Below, one piece after another: positions 1-11,602 of a DNA stretch of 64,000 nucleotides (positions are counted from its first letter, which is position 1; the number at the start of each line of letters is the position of its first letter). Source of the stretch: Phylloscopus collybita (lineage: Eukaryota; Chordata; Aves; Passeriformes; Phylloscopidae); the NCBI GenBank assembly GCA_027886175.1, contig JAJNNQ010000023.1:7457001-7521000 (forward strand), read 5' to 3'. Both the position numbers and the translations under genes were made by a program. Under the pieces are notes generated by a model that did no database searches, was not told the DNA's origin, and was given only the letters and a program-made list of their open reading frames with translations.

Positions 1-340
1 GGAAGGAGAAAAATCCCTGCTAAGACCAGCTGTGCCTCCCACATTGTCCCCACAATGTCCCCACACAGCCAGCCCAGGCTGACCCTGCCCCTCTTTCAGC
101 TGGAGCTGTTACACAGGGACGCTTTTCCCTCAAACCCTTAAAAAGCTGCTCCGAGTCTGGCTGAAAATGCAAATTATTTGTAACAATGAAGGGTGTTCTA
201 GTATTTCTCTGCTCAGGTTTTCCTCAATCTCTCTGCCCTGTGAGGTTTTTTCCCTGACAAAGGCAACCTTGAATGGGGTTAGAGAATTCCCAGGTGTCTG
301 CCGTGCTCAAGATCTCAGCTGTGCTACCCAGGAATTTGTA
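1..340. other. Unannotated sequence
   Basis: No gene, RNA or recognisable repeat is seen. The only frame of note is a 61-codon one starting at 167, which is short, has no domain and runs into the CR1 fragment that follows. Treated as intergenic or intronic DNA. Confidence 0.6.
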
Positions 341-556
341 GGGCAGGGTTAGATGGGATTTGAGGAAGGAATTATTCCCTGTGAGGGTGGTGGGACCCTG
401 GCAGAGGGTGCCCAGAGCAGCTGTGGCTGCCCTGTGATCTCTGGAAGTGTCCCAGGCCAGGTTGGAGCACCCTGGGACAGTGGAAGGTGTTGCTGCCCAT
501 GGCTTTAGGATGAGCTTTGAGTTCCCTTCCAACTGATACCATTCTGTGATTCTATG
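341..556 (+). mobile_element. CR1 LINE 3' end fragment
   Basis: This is the 3' untranslated part of a chicken-repeat-1 (CR1) retrotransposon. In sense order it has the GAAGGAATTATTCCCTGTGA block, the CCCAGAGCAGCTGTGGCTGC block, the CCAGGTTGGAGCACCCTGGG block, then CTTCCAAC and the terminal ATTCTGTGATTCTATG octamer pair. The end is therefore intact while the 5' part, including all of the reverse transcriptase, is missing, which is the usual 5' truncation of CR1. It should be immobile. Confidence 0.93.
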
Positions 557-3287
557 GAAAAGGCAGAAAATCCATCAGTTTGGGGGTAAAGCATGAACTG
601 AACCCCCAAATGAAGGGCTGGAGAAGGACCAGGTTGCTGTGCTTCTAAAAACACTGATAAAACAAAAGTATTGGGCACACAAAAACCGAAAAAATTAATC
701 CCACAGGTTCCCCCTCAGTCTCCAGCCCTTTTCTTGTTAGAGCAGCTCAAAGCCCTTGTGGTTGTGTAACTGTGCTCTTCAAACAGTGACAAGTGACAAT
801 GCTGGTGTCCTTTCAGTGATGTAAATTTTATATTGTCGTAGTCACTATAACATTTTTTTCCTCAGGAAAACTGGAAAAATTGCAATTGCCAAGTCTCCCT
901 GACTTGAAAATGGTTTAAGGTCTGCTTTTCCCTGGCCACACTGAGGACAAGAAAGGAGGAATTATTTTCATGTATAATGATTTTGTACATTGTTAGTGAG
1001 CAACACATAGCAAAACAGAATTAAAAGCATCAGCTGTGAATCCTTTCTGGAGGTTTGAAATGAGATTACTCCCAGTGCTTTTAATGAGTATTCCTCCTTC
1101 CTCATTCCTTTTTTTTTTTTTTTTTTTTAGGGCAGAGGGGCAAAGGGAGAGGGAGGTGGGGGGCTGGATATTCCAGCAAAAAGGGTGGCAGTTGGATGAT
1201 AAGAATTGCTCGTGTCCCTGCTCCTTCCAGAGGTGCCACAGCTACGTGGGACACGGCATTATTATGGCTCAAAGTTGGCCGAGGTCACCCCGGTTCATCT
1301 GCTTTATACATTGGGAGCCTTCTCCTCATTACTTGCCAAACAAACCTTTTTATTTTTGCACACGTTTATGTTGATTTTGTGGTTTCTGAAATTGGATTCT
1401 GTCTCCTACGGGCCTGAGTTTCCACAGCAACCCCAGCCCTTATCTGCTGCTGCTGTTTGGCAGACAGACAACAAGGCCTTTCAGTTTACTTCTCCCATTT
1501 TTCCCCTAATATTATTTTATTTAAAAACCCTTTTTTTTTCCCTTCTTCTTCTTCAGCATGTTCTTTCTCTTTCTTTTTTTTTTTCTTTTTTATTTTTCTG
1601 CCCTTTTTATATTATTTTTACTTTCCCCAACCTCTGTCATTTAAAAATCACATAATTAATTGAGCACATCCTGTGCCACACGGGGCTGCCACGACTTTGA
1701 AGTCCCAATAGATCATTTTATAGAGCTGTGGGTACCATTTTTTCTGAGGCAGCACCAGGCGCCAGCTTGAGACCTTGTGGAATTCAGCATATCCTACTCC
1801 AGGTATGATAAAGAAACCTTGGCACCTTCTGTTTGTTTTTACTAATTTCCTTTCCAAACTGCCTTTTCAATATAGAGGAAAGACCTCAAGACTTAAAGTT
1901 TGTTATTTTCTCTCCAAAGTTAGTCCCTGTTCCCCCTGGCTCCCTCCCTCCCTTCCTTTAAACCAGACTGAACTGCTTCTCCTCTCTCCATGCTAAATTT
2001 GCTTTTTTTCCCCTTTTTCTTTTCTTCAGGAAAGTGTGGTCTGATTTAGCATCATGGAGCTGGGAGCTGTTACTGATCCTGCAGCAGCAGCGAGGCAAAA
2101 AGACCCTGACAGGCTCTATTAACCCTTAAAAACAATAAATGATCTCATCAGCCCCTCAAAGACAGAAGAAGAAATAATAATGCAATCATTGACTTGGGTG
2201 AGGGAACAAGGCTTTGGGGGATTGATGCTGAAATCCATCTCCAAAGCCCCTAGTGCTGGAATTAACCAAGAGAGGCCAAGTTTCTCTAAGCTGAAAAGCA
2301 TTAAAAAAGGAGAACATGGATGCACAGATGTAGCAGAACTTGTATTTATATATATTTATATAAGTATTTATGTGAAGAACAGAGAGAGGGAGACAGAAGC
2401 TGAGTGCAAAAACCTGATATCCAGTGAAAAATAATTGAGCCCGGGCCACATTGCCTCCTGCATTTGGAACAGAGGGCTGCAAAACTCCCTAAAAACTCTT
2501 TAAATCCGAGTCAGGAACTTCTGGAGATGCATTGAAAAAGGTTAATTTTCGTGCATTTTTAGCACTTTTTGAAAAGACAAACAGCATCACTGGGAGTGGG
2601 TTTCTAGCTAGAATGAATCCATGCAGAATGATTATCTTCCCTCTGGAATGATGGGAATTCTGTGTCACTGAAATGAAGAGAAATGAGGGGTTTTTTTGCG
2701 CAGCCATTTCAAGCCAGCTCTGACATCTGATGGGAAATCACATTCCTGCCTGTGAGTCCATAAAAGGATTTCAAAATTAGTAGGAAAAAAAAACCCCCAC
2801 CTTATTCTCTGTGAAATTTTGAACAGTTTAAAAATGATTTCTGGGCGTATTTATGCTTCATTTTTTAGAGCTTCCTTCATTTCATGGCTGCTTGGGGTCT
2901 AATTCCAAATCCCACGTTGGAAATGAAAAATTTCCATTCTTTCTGATGGGCTTTGGATGAAACAGTGGAGCAACTTTCTGTGGGACTGAAAATGGGAATC
3001 AATTCATTACGAAATCCCCGAGGTTCGTTTGAAAAGCCTGGAGAGCAGAAATTGCTCTGTCTGTGGGGCAAACTCCTTCAATTCCTTGTCTTGTGCCTTG
3101 TATTTTCATCCTGAGCTGGATAAACAGCCAGGAAAATCCTCATTTTACTCTCAAATGCTCTTCAAAGTGATGCCAGTAGGAAAATGGGTGGATTGAAAAG
3201 GGCTGTAGTTAATACTGAGATCTCCAGTCATTCATAATCCTCTAAAAACTGCTTTATATAGTGAATATTTGATGATGCCATTAAATA
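557..3287. other. Unannotated AT-rich sequence
   Basis: No gene was recognised in this 2.7 kb. It holds a T20 run (1109-1128), a pyrimidine-rich stretch (about 1530-1630) and an AT-alternating stretch (about 2340-2372). The 149-codon frame at 1206-1655 owes its length to the pyrimidine tract, which encodes mostly Phe, Leu and Ser, and it has no domain. Confidence 0.6.
1109..1128. repeat. Homopolymer T20
   Basis: Twenty consecutive T. No element body attached to it was recognised on either side, so it may be an isolated slippage tract or the tail of an element too decayed to see. Confidence 0.95.
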
Positions 3288-3477
3288 TTTTTGTAAATTA
3301 TTTTGTCATCCTGGCTGTTTTAGACAGATATTTAGTGTGACTTATTCCAGTTTTCTGCCTCTCTTTTCCCTTCCCTTCTGGAAAACTCACACATTCACTA
3401 AAAGTGAAGAATATAATGAACTTTATGCTGCCCTAATTTGAATCTTGTTCACTGTAGGGTGACATAAACAATTCCAG
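3288..3477 (+). repeat. Dispersed duplication, copy A
   Basis: This stretch matches 5129-5338 in the same orientation. Shared words in the same order include TGTCAT-CTGGCTGTTTT, GATATTTAGTGTGACTTAT, TCTGCCTCTC, CTTCTGGAAAACTCACA, AAGTGAAGAATAT, CTTTATG and AATTCCAG. The second copy has extra pyrimidine bases in the middle. It is either an old local segmental copy or two members of an unrecognised dispersed family. Boundaries are by eye. Confidence 0.85.
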
Positions 3478-5128
3478 ATTTACTTTGAAAATACTTTTTA
3501 ATTCCCCCTCCCCAAGATGAATATAGGACTCTTTAGAAATAAATAAATAAAATCCTGAATTTTGAAGCATTTCTGTGTCAAAGCAATGACCCGTATTGAT
3601 AATTTTGATTTTTTTATTTCTCAGTTGTAATGGTTGGAGCTGCAGTGAAATACAGTATTGAAAACTCCAAAATTTGGTTAATAAATCATAAAAGAAATGT
3701 CTTTTTTTTTCCCTTCATTTCCCCAGGCTCTTGGGGCTCTGGGGAGCTGGTTTAACAGAGCCACAGTTCCAGGGATTCTGTGGAAGGGAGGTTCAGCCTT
3801 GGAGAGCACCTCTGTCCAGCCTGGCTGGTCGCTCAATTTTCTCTGCAATTTTGTGGGCTCCAGGCAACTCAGCTCCATCAATGATCCATTTCAGTAAGAA
3901 AACCCCATCAATCCAGCCTAGATTTGGACCTAAAAAATGGGCAAATTTCAAATTATTTGGGGGTGACACTGCAAGCAATTCCCCAGCAGCTGCCTCCCAT
4001 GAGCTGAAGGAGGCAGAAAGTGCAAATTCAATCTGTGTGTGCAGGTTGGGAGTGATTTAAAAGAGCCACTGGGGCTTTAGGATAATTTCTTTAAATATAG
4101 AACATGTTCAGTGCAAACCTACAGGGTTTTTATTTTTTCCCTTCTGCATGAGGCAAAGAAGACAATGAAGTTGCAGAAAGTGTATGAGACTGGTTTTATT
4201 TAACTTTGGTCATCTCAATTTACTCTCCCTGCCACTGCCCTCTGGATATTTTTATGGAAGCAAAAGAAAATGCTCCTTTTATGTATTAGGACTATGCATG
4301 GGGGTGACTCATTTGATAATATTATTAATAAGAGGTAGAGTCAGTTTTATTTTGAAATCTCCAGAAATTTTTTGGGTGAAAGAGAAAAATGGTCAGATTG
4401 CAGGATGAGGCCGTTGGCTGCACAGGGAGGGTTTTACCTTTCCTGGTGTTTCTAATTCTGCAGAATAACAAGATTAAAAACAAAATACCCAGCATGGACT
4501 GCAAAGAGAGCTCATTCCAGGGAAAGCCAGGCTAGGATATTCTTGTTTTGCGGGGGTAGGTACAGCTCAGGCTGGGAAAAGCTGGGAATTCTTCACGTTT
4601 TGGTGAAGGGTGATAATACCACACCCTGCTCCAGGCATGGCTCTGCCTCTTGAGCTGCTTTTCCATGGATTGTGAATGGGTCCTGCAGCCACAGAGGAAC
4701 TGCCTGATTCTTAGAGGGCAAAAATGAAGCCCAAAGCAGCCCCTGTGTTTGTGCTTTTGGTGTCTCTCAGCACAGAGGGATGTGACAGCTCTGTCTCAAA
4801 CACTTGGAGCAGGGCTCTGGATGCTGTAGATCTTCTGTCTGCATGTAAGGGTTTCCACATCATAACGTCAGTCTGAAAAATAATCCTGAACCAAGAAATA
4901 ATAGTGAGGAAGGAGAAGAAGAAAGGGGGCCATCAGTGGTATTCGCAAATGAATGGGTTTGAGCAGTACAACCCTCCCAAATCTCCTAGCCTGGCCCTCC
5001 TGTTTCATTTCATACACTGAATTAAAAACCCCATCCATCATTTCATCAGGTAATTTTTACAGGCAAGTGAAAATAGAGGGCAGTACCCCAATGAAAGCTG
5101 TGTACAAGATAACCAAAGCAAAATGTGC
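3478..5128. other. Unannotated spacer between duplication copies
   Basis: About 1.65 kb of unique-looking DNA separates the two related copies. Frames here, such as 109 codons at 3731-4060, lack recognisable domains. Nothing else was identified. Confidence 0.55.
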
Positions 5129-5338
5129 TTTTTATAAATTACTGTGTCATGCTGGCTGTTTTGGAAGGATATTTAGTGTGACTTATCCCAGATTTCTGCC
5201 TCTCTCCCTCTTTTCTCCCTTTCCTTTGCTTTCCTCTTCTGGAAAACTCACAGATTAACTCAAAGTGAAGAATATCATGAGCTTTATGATCTCCTAATTG
5301 GAATCCTACTCACAGTAGGATGACAACAATAATTCCAG
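5129..5338 (+). repeat. Dispersed duplication, copy B
   Basis: Second member of the pair with 3288-3477. It carries the same ordered words with scattered substitutions and a longer TC-rich interior (about 5203-5240). Flanks on the left show no clear similarity to the flanks of copy A. On the right a short TTACTTTGA word recurs after a gap of about 30 bases, hinting that the copy once extended further. Confidence 0.85.
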
Positions 5339-8300
5339 GTTCCCTCACTGGTGGCTCAGCTCAGACCTGTGTTACTTTGACACCTTCTCCTTGGTATTAA
5401 AATTGAGAGTTGGACACAGTTAAGGGATAAAGAGTTTTTATTTCAGTATTTAGTAAGCATTTTTATGGTGTAATAATTGGTTGAAGTGGAATATGTTGAA
5501 ATGTATCTTTACAGTGGGTTGTGTATATAATTTTAGAGACTTTGCCAATTAGCAAATATAAATCCTGATGTTTGACAAAGATGTTTTAATGAGAGGTGTA
5601 AGTGAATAGTGTGCCATCTCTTTATCTTGAACTTTTTTTTAAGGATGGATTTAATTTTAGCTTGTAAGATATACTTTAGAGGAGGCTTTGGGTTTTTAAG
5701 ATAGTGTAAGGGGTTTTTAGCTCTTGTGAGGCGTTCAGGACGTTTGATTTCCTGGCTTAATAGAATATTAGGATTATGTTAAGATATTCGACTTAAATGC
5801 ATATAAAAAGAATTGAATGAATATATAAAGAATTATAAGTATGTGTGTTAAGGTATATACATACATGCTATGAATATATGTGAGTTATATAAAAGAAAAA
5901 GCAAGAAATCATCAAGGCATCAACCCCTTTCACTCCTCACATCACCTTGTTTTCCTCTATCCTGCATTTTCCAAGGCGGGAACTTCCATCCTTTCTTTTC
6001 CTCGTTGTCTGTATCTGTGTAAAACAACGAGGGGAGTGATTTCCATTTGCCAGCTCCTGTCTCAAACCAGTCTGTGTCTCTACCCACAGATAACCTCTCA
6101 ATAATTAAATTGTCCAGCTTTTGATCTTGCTCACAGGAGCAGAGCAATTTTCATTCCCTCGTGGATTAGATTATTCTACAAGGTTATGATTCAAGCCTTC
6201 CCTTCTGCTCCAATATGATTCTTCCAGACCTGGGACCTGATAGGGCCCTGCACAGCACCAGGCCTCTGTTTTCTCTGTAAATACAGCCTACAAAATTTCA
6301 ACAAGTCAGCCCTTGTGTGCCACACCGGCAGATTGATGACAAACCACATTATTTTTCCCCTCCATAGAACTGCCCACAATTACAGCAGGGCTCTCTTCAA
6401 ACACTGCTGTGTTTTTGTCCAGCAGGGAAAGGGCAGTGGCATGGGCTGGGATCCACCAGCGGGGCTGGAGGCAACACTGAGCAGCATTATTTGGGGAAAA
6501 GGCCCTTTTCTTCCCTCTTTTTTTTTTTCTCCCTTATCCATGATAAAATATTGGAGCCGATTCTGCCACGTGGGTTTGTGCAAAGCCATGAACCCACCAG
6601 CAAAGGTTATCTCAATACCAAGGGATGTAAGGGAGGGGCTCAGACTTGGAAAAAAAATTCCCTGAGCTGCTCCAGGGATGCTGAGACTGCTCCCAAACCA
6701 GGGAAATTGGTGAAATTAGGATTGTTAGTGATTCCTGGAGATGAGATTTGTACCATGCTGGGGGTTTAATCCAAAAACCCCCTGTTTTCTGTTGGTCTTG
6801 TGTTTGAAAATTCAGAGAATTAATAATCACTCCAAGAACGCCACCACGAGACAAATCCCTCACGCTGTCAGGAGTGAACAGTTTGCAAAAATCAATTAAA
6901 AACATAATAAAAGGCTCCATCTCCTGAAAGAAGATGCCTGGAGAAGCAGGAGTACACTGCTGTTGCCATCTCATCATCCCAAATATCCAGCTTCTGAAAC
7001 ATCCTGTTTTTAATTCCTGATTCTTGTCCTGCCATCCCTCCTGCGTTTTGGTTGCGTTGCTAATACAATTTGGAAAAGAGGGATTTGCTGGGTGCTGTGA
7101 TGATCTTTCCAGAAATCTGCTCTCCTCCAGATAACTGAATTCCCAGATTCCACGGAGAACTTGGGAGCACCTGAAAAGCAGGGCTCCCTTTCAAGTGAAA
7201 AATGCTCCGAGCACCCAACATCTGTCAGAATTCCCTAATTTGTCACAAGGCTGCTGCAGGCTCATCCATCATCCTGCCACGCCGCGTTGGAAATGGTGCT
7301 GAAAAGATCCAAGTCATTGCCTCCAAAATGTTTTCTTTATCTCTGGGCACCTTCAAATCTTCCATGGGAGCCCTGAAATCTTTGCTCTCCCAGCTCATTG
7401 TTTATAAAATGTGTTTAATTTGGGTGGTTTGTGTATGAAATGAAGGTGGTTGAGGTTTTTTTTCTTCCTTCAGGGGCGTTTCTGGTCAAAACATGGATGT
7501 CCAGCAGATTTCTGAGTGATAAAGAACCCTCTTGTGTTAAGTTTACCCCTTGAAACTTTAATTATTTCCTACTAATTCCTTTTTTTGTTGGTTTGTTTAA
7601 ACTTATTTACTTAGATCTCCAAATAAATGGTGACATTCCAAGACATACAGAATATTCAGACCACTGTAGGTAAGACATTAATGACTTAATTCTTCAATTA
7701 TGGCACCTATATTACTGATATTTAGCCCAAAAAATGGAGTTTCCAATGAGACAAATTTAATCAATCTGAATTTAGGGGCCAAAAATACAATTTCTACAGT
7801 TTCTCATGCATGTAAAACATTTTTCTGTGCATTTGACTCATTGATAGCCTAAAGTGTCTCAATAATTTCTGTGAGACTATTGTGCCTTCTAAAGCTTATG
7901 TAGCTCTAGGAAAGATACACAAATTCCTGAAAAATAAAAAATCTAAAATTCTTCTGTAATTGCAAATTGTCTCTGCTTTGGTTGTTTGAAGCTAAATGGT
8001 TCTGAAAACTTAATTCTTCCTTGGAATTTCAGATCAAAAAATTTCTGGAAAATGAAACAAGGCCTTGGGGCTTCAGCAAGAGATGAACCGGAATTCAAAC
8101 ACAAACTCCCAAATTCTGTGGGATTTCCTTGGATATCAAAGCAGATGGGAGAACAAAATGGAATGTGACTGGAATGCTGACATTCACTCCATTTAAGACA
8201 ATTTTAATTCTAGGGAACTATTAAAAATCCATAACTTGGTTCTAGGAGGACAACGAATCATCAGCAACTCAAGCCAGTGCAAAGTGAGTTTTTCACAGTT

Positions 8301-8773
8301 CCCTGGGCAGGGAAAGGAAAGGATTTTAAAAAAAAGTTTTGGCAGGGAAGGGGGATAAAGAGCATTGGGCCGATGCCTCCAGTAGCTCTGAGAATCCCAC
8401 CAGTTTTCCATGAGAATTCTGACACCTCTGTGGAAAATCTGACCAGTTTAATCCTGAGAGCTGCAGCCCTGCTCTTGAGGAAAAGGGATCCAGGATGGAG
8501 TTGGCAGCACTGGAAAAGCTCAGTAGTGAACTCAGAAATTGTAGCAAACATGAATATATTTAATTTAGGATGCTTTTTTTAAAAAAAAAAATTAGATTTA
8601 ATTTTTTCTTTGTTTATCTCTCAACAACCAATCAGTTCAGAATGTCCTGATCAACTAGACCCTCTGTCAACAGCTTGGGAGTCTTGAGGATGAGTTCAAG
8701 CTGTGGCCTTGCAGGGCATTGAGTTGGGATGGGGTGGTGAGGTGAAAACTAGGGAAGAGCCATTTCTTGCCCT

Positions 8774-8810
8774 AAAAAAAAAAAAAAAAAAAAAAAGAGA
8801 GAGAGAGAAA
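8774..8810. repeat. Poly(A) with (GA)n microsatellite
   Basis: Twenty-three A are followed by six GA dinucleotides and more A. A-rich tails that mutate into GA repeats are common at old retroposon ends, but no element body is recognisable upstream. Confidence 0.92.
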
Positions 8811-10639
8811 AGGAAAGGCAGCAATAAAGCAAAAGGCACTTCCTGAAGGTAGACATTAAATCATTCAACACTCAGCTCCCCCAGGAGCAGAAGGTTCCTC
8901 TTTCCTTTCCAGGAGGGGTTTTCAGGAACCATTCCTCATCCCGTGCTCAGTGTCTTCTCCATGGGCATTATCCCAGACCCCATCCAGGGCCAGCACCAAA
9001 GCATTCCCTGAGATGGCCTTGGGCCCATTGATCACTCCCCAAAAAGTTTCCAACAGGTCCCCAAAGAGGAGGGCCAAGGGCTCTGTTTTGCTTGTGATAA
9101 TGTGCTAATGCTCCAAGACCCTGCATAAATCTTCTCCCCTCATCATCATTTGTCAAAGTCGCAACACAGGGCTGGAAACAGCAAAAAAACCCAAAAAACC
9201 AATTCAACAAAACAAAAAATATAAAGTAGGATGAGATAGAAAACATGGCTTTGTTTTCTTTGTCCCTCCCATGCGATTTTTTTCCCCCTCCTCACCCCCC
9301 TTCTCCTTTTCTCTTAATCTCTAAACCATCTGATTGTAGAGAAATGGTAAAGAAAGGGTTTGGTTTCTTTAGTTTTTTGTGTGAGTGCACACGTGCATGG
9401 TTTACTGGACACTTAAAAATGGAAACTGGGAGTTTGCTGGAGGAGCCTTTGCCACCTCTGCTTAGGAAAATGCTGTTGGGGAGAGGGTTGGGCACCCTGG
9501 CGCTGCTCCCCAGTTTAGTCATCGTTTGGGCTGATCAAATTAGATGGAAAAACACGACCGTATCAAAAGCCCTGATGGCTGAGGGAGTTTGTTTTTAATC
9601 ATCTCTGAGGGAACAATCCCACAGACCACATCAAAATGTTCTCCAGTGCTTGCTGGAAGTGAAAAGAAGTCGTGAGAGAGAAAATCAAACTTGTTTCCAT
9701 GTTTTATTTCTCTTTTTCTTTTCAGCTCCATTTCAATGTCTTCGTCTCGATTTTATTTTTTCCCCCCACCATCTCCTTGTCATCCTGATAAAATGGTTCT
9801 ATTTAAAACATCTCCTGAAAATCACTGGATGGGGATTTTCAGCTGATGTTTGTGCTCTGAAGTGCCAAGGCAGACACATTTTACTGGTTTTACCATTGGT
9901 AATTCTGTCTTAGATGAGTTCTTGGCATCCAAAAAGGGAATTGTGATGCCATTTGAGCCTTATCCCTCCCCTGTGTTTGTTAAGAGATAAACACCCATAC
10001 ACCTTGGTAGACAAGAAGGAAAACGAAGAGATTTCTCCAGCAGCATTTAATTGGATCTACTGGGAAGAGCCAAGACTTCGAACCTGACATTTTAATCATT
10101 ACTAGCCCAGCCAGAAACACAGGAAAGCAGGTAGGAACTGAAGGGAAAACAAATGTGAATTGATGTGGTGACACCAAGCCCGGCTCACTCCTGCTGTTTT
10201 CAGTCAATTATTATTAAATACGTGGACATGGCAGGATAATCTAGAGCTCCAATCCAGCCATTCCCATCCATGCCAGCAGTGCTAGTGAAGTCCCTGAAGG
10301 CAGCAAAGCAAACTGAGTTCAGCCCCACACTCCCTGGGACACGCTTGGGGCAGTTTTGGGTGGCAGAACCCAGCCTGCAATGCCAGAATAAGGCAGAATA
10401 AGCAGAATATTTTTATTGAAGTGTTAAGGGATAGTGTTGGTAGCCACTACTGGATTCCCAAATCCAGCCAGAGCCTGGAAACTCTTCCAGGGTTGGAGTA
10501 AGGAGCTGTGAAACCTCTCCTTTTTTGCACTCTGACATTTGATATGCATTAAACATTAAATATTAAATAGTCTCCTAAAGGCTGACCAGTCTCCCTGCAT
10601 TGAAGGGGCTCCGTTGCTGCTCCCAGCTCCCTCCCAGGC

Positions 10640-10860
10640 TTTATCTCTGGGGTCCCCTTACAGCCTGGATCTGAGACCAGGCCAGGAAAGGGCCGGGATC
10701 GCTGTCCGTGCGGGAGCCCCCGGCAGGCTGGCAGCGTTCCCGAGCCCTGGCATCCTCCCCCAGCCCAATTAGGCTTCACCTCGGGTAACTCTTCAAAAGA
10801 AAACTCTCAATAATCAGAACATGATAGGCGACATGTCAGGAAAAGGCAAATAAGAGCCTG
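10640..10860. other. CpG-richer patch, function unknown
   Basis: This short segment retains about ten CpG dinucleotides (for example CCGGGATCGCTGTCCGTGCG) in surroundings that are strongly CpG-poor. It continues into AT-rich text with the word AATAATCAGAACATGATAGG. It might be a small regulatory element, but nothing beyond composition supports this. Confidence 0.25.
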
Positions 10861-11586
10861 AAATCCGGCATGAAGCTGCAGTGGAAAAGAAGCCATGGGG
10901 CTGTTTCCATCAGGGAGCTTGGATGCTGTACAAGGGCTGGGAGGGGAAAGGGGGCACCTTGGGATGGGACGGGGAAGGGAGGGCTCCTGGGCAAAGGTCT
11001 GCTCCTAACAGGATCGTCATGGAGCAGGGTTTGGGTTTCACACCCTGCTGACAATTTGCTTCAGTTGGTATCGGGAGGATGAGAAGGGAAACGTTTCTGG
11101 GGTCTCTCTCTGGGGAGGAGAAGGAGTCACGCCATGCTGCAATGTCCTTTTGGGTTTTCCTGCTGTCCCAAATCTGAGTGCAGCTTTTCCTTGTCGCTGG
11201 GATCCTGCCATGCTTTGGGGTTTGGGGATTTGTGGAGCAGGATGAGGCCCAGGTCCAGCATCCCTGGTTGGGCACCGTTGCTCTCCTTGCACATGGGATC
11301 CAGAGGGAAAACTGAACCCAGAGGGGGATTACTGCACCACGCCTAAAGGATCCCTACCAACCCTCTGACACTGGGAATATTGGGATGAGGGAAGAGCCTG
11401 GGTTGATTCCAGCTCCTTCCTCACCCATTCCCATCCTCACATCACTGAGGAGCCACCCTGCCATGATGGATGGGGGTTATTCCACGGGAACACCAGTGGA
11501 AACTGGGCTGGAATTACCCCTCCTCCTCTGATGCCTGTTTAACTGGCTCTTCATTAGGTATGTTTTCTATAAACAGAGATTAAATT

Positions 11587-11602
11587 AAAAAAAAAAAAAA
11601 AA
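11587..11602. repeat. Homopolymer A16
   Basis: Sixteen A following AT-rich sequence. No linked element was recognised. Confidence 0.93.
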
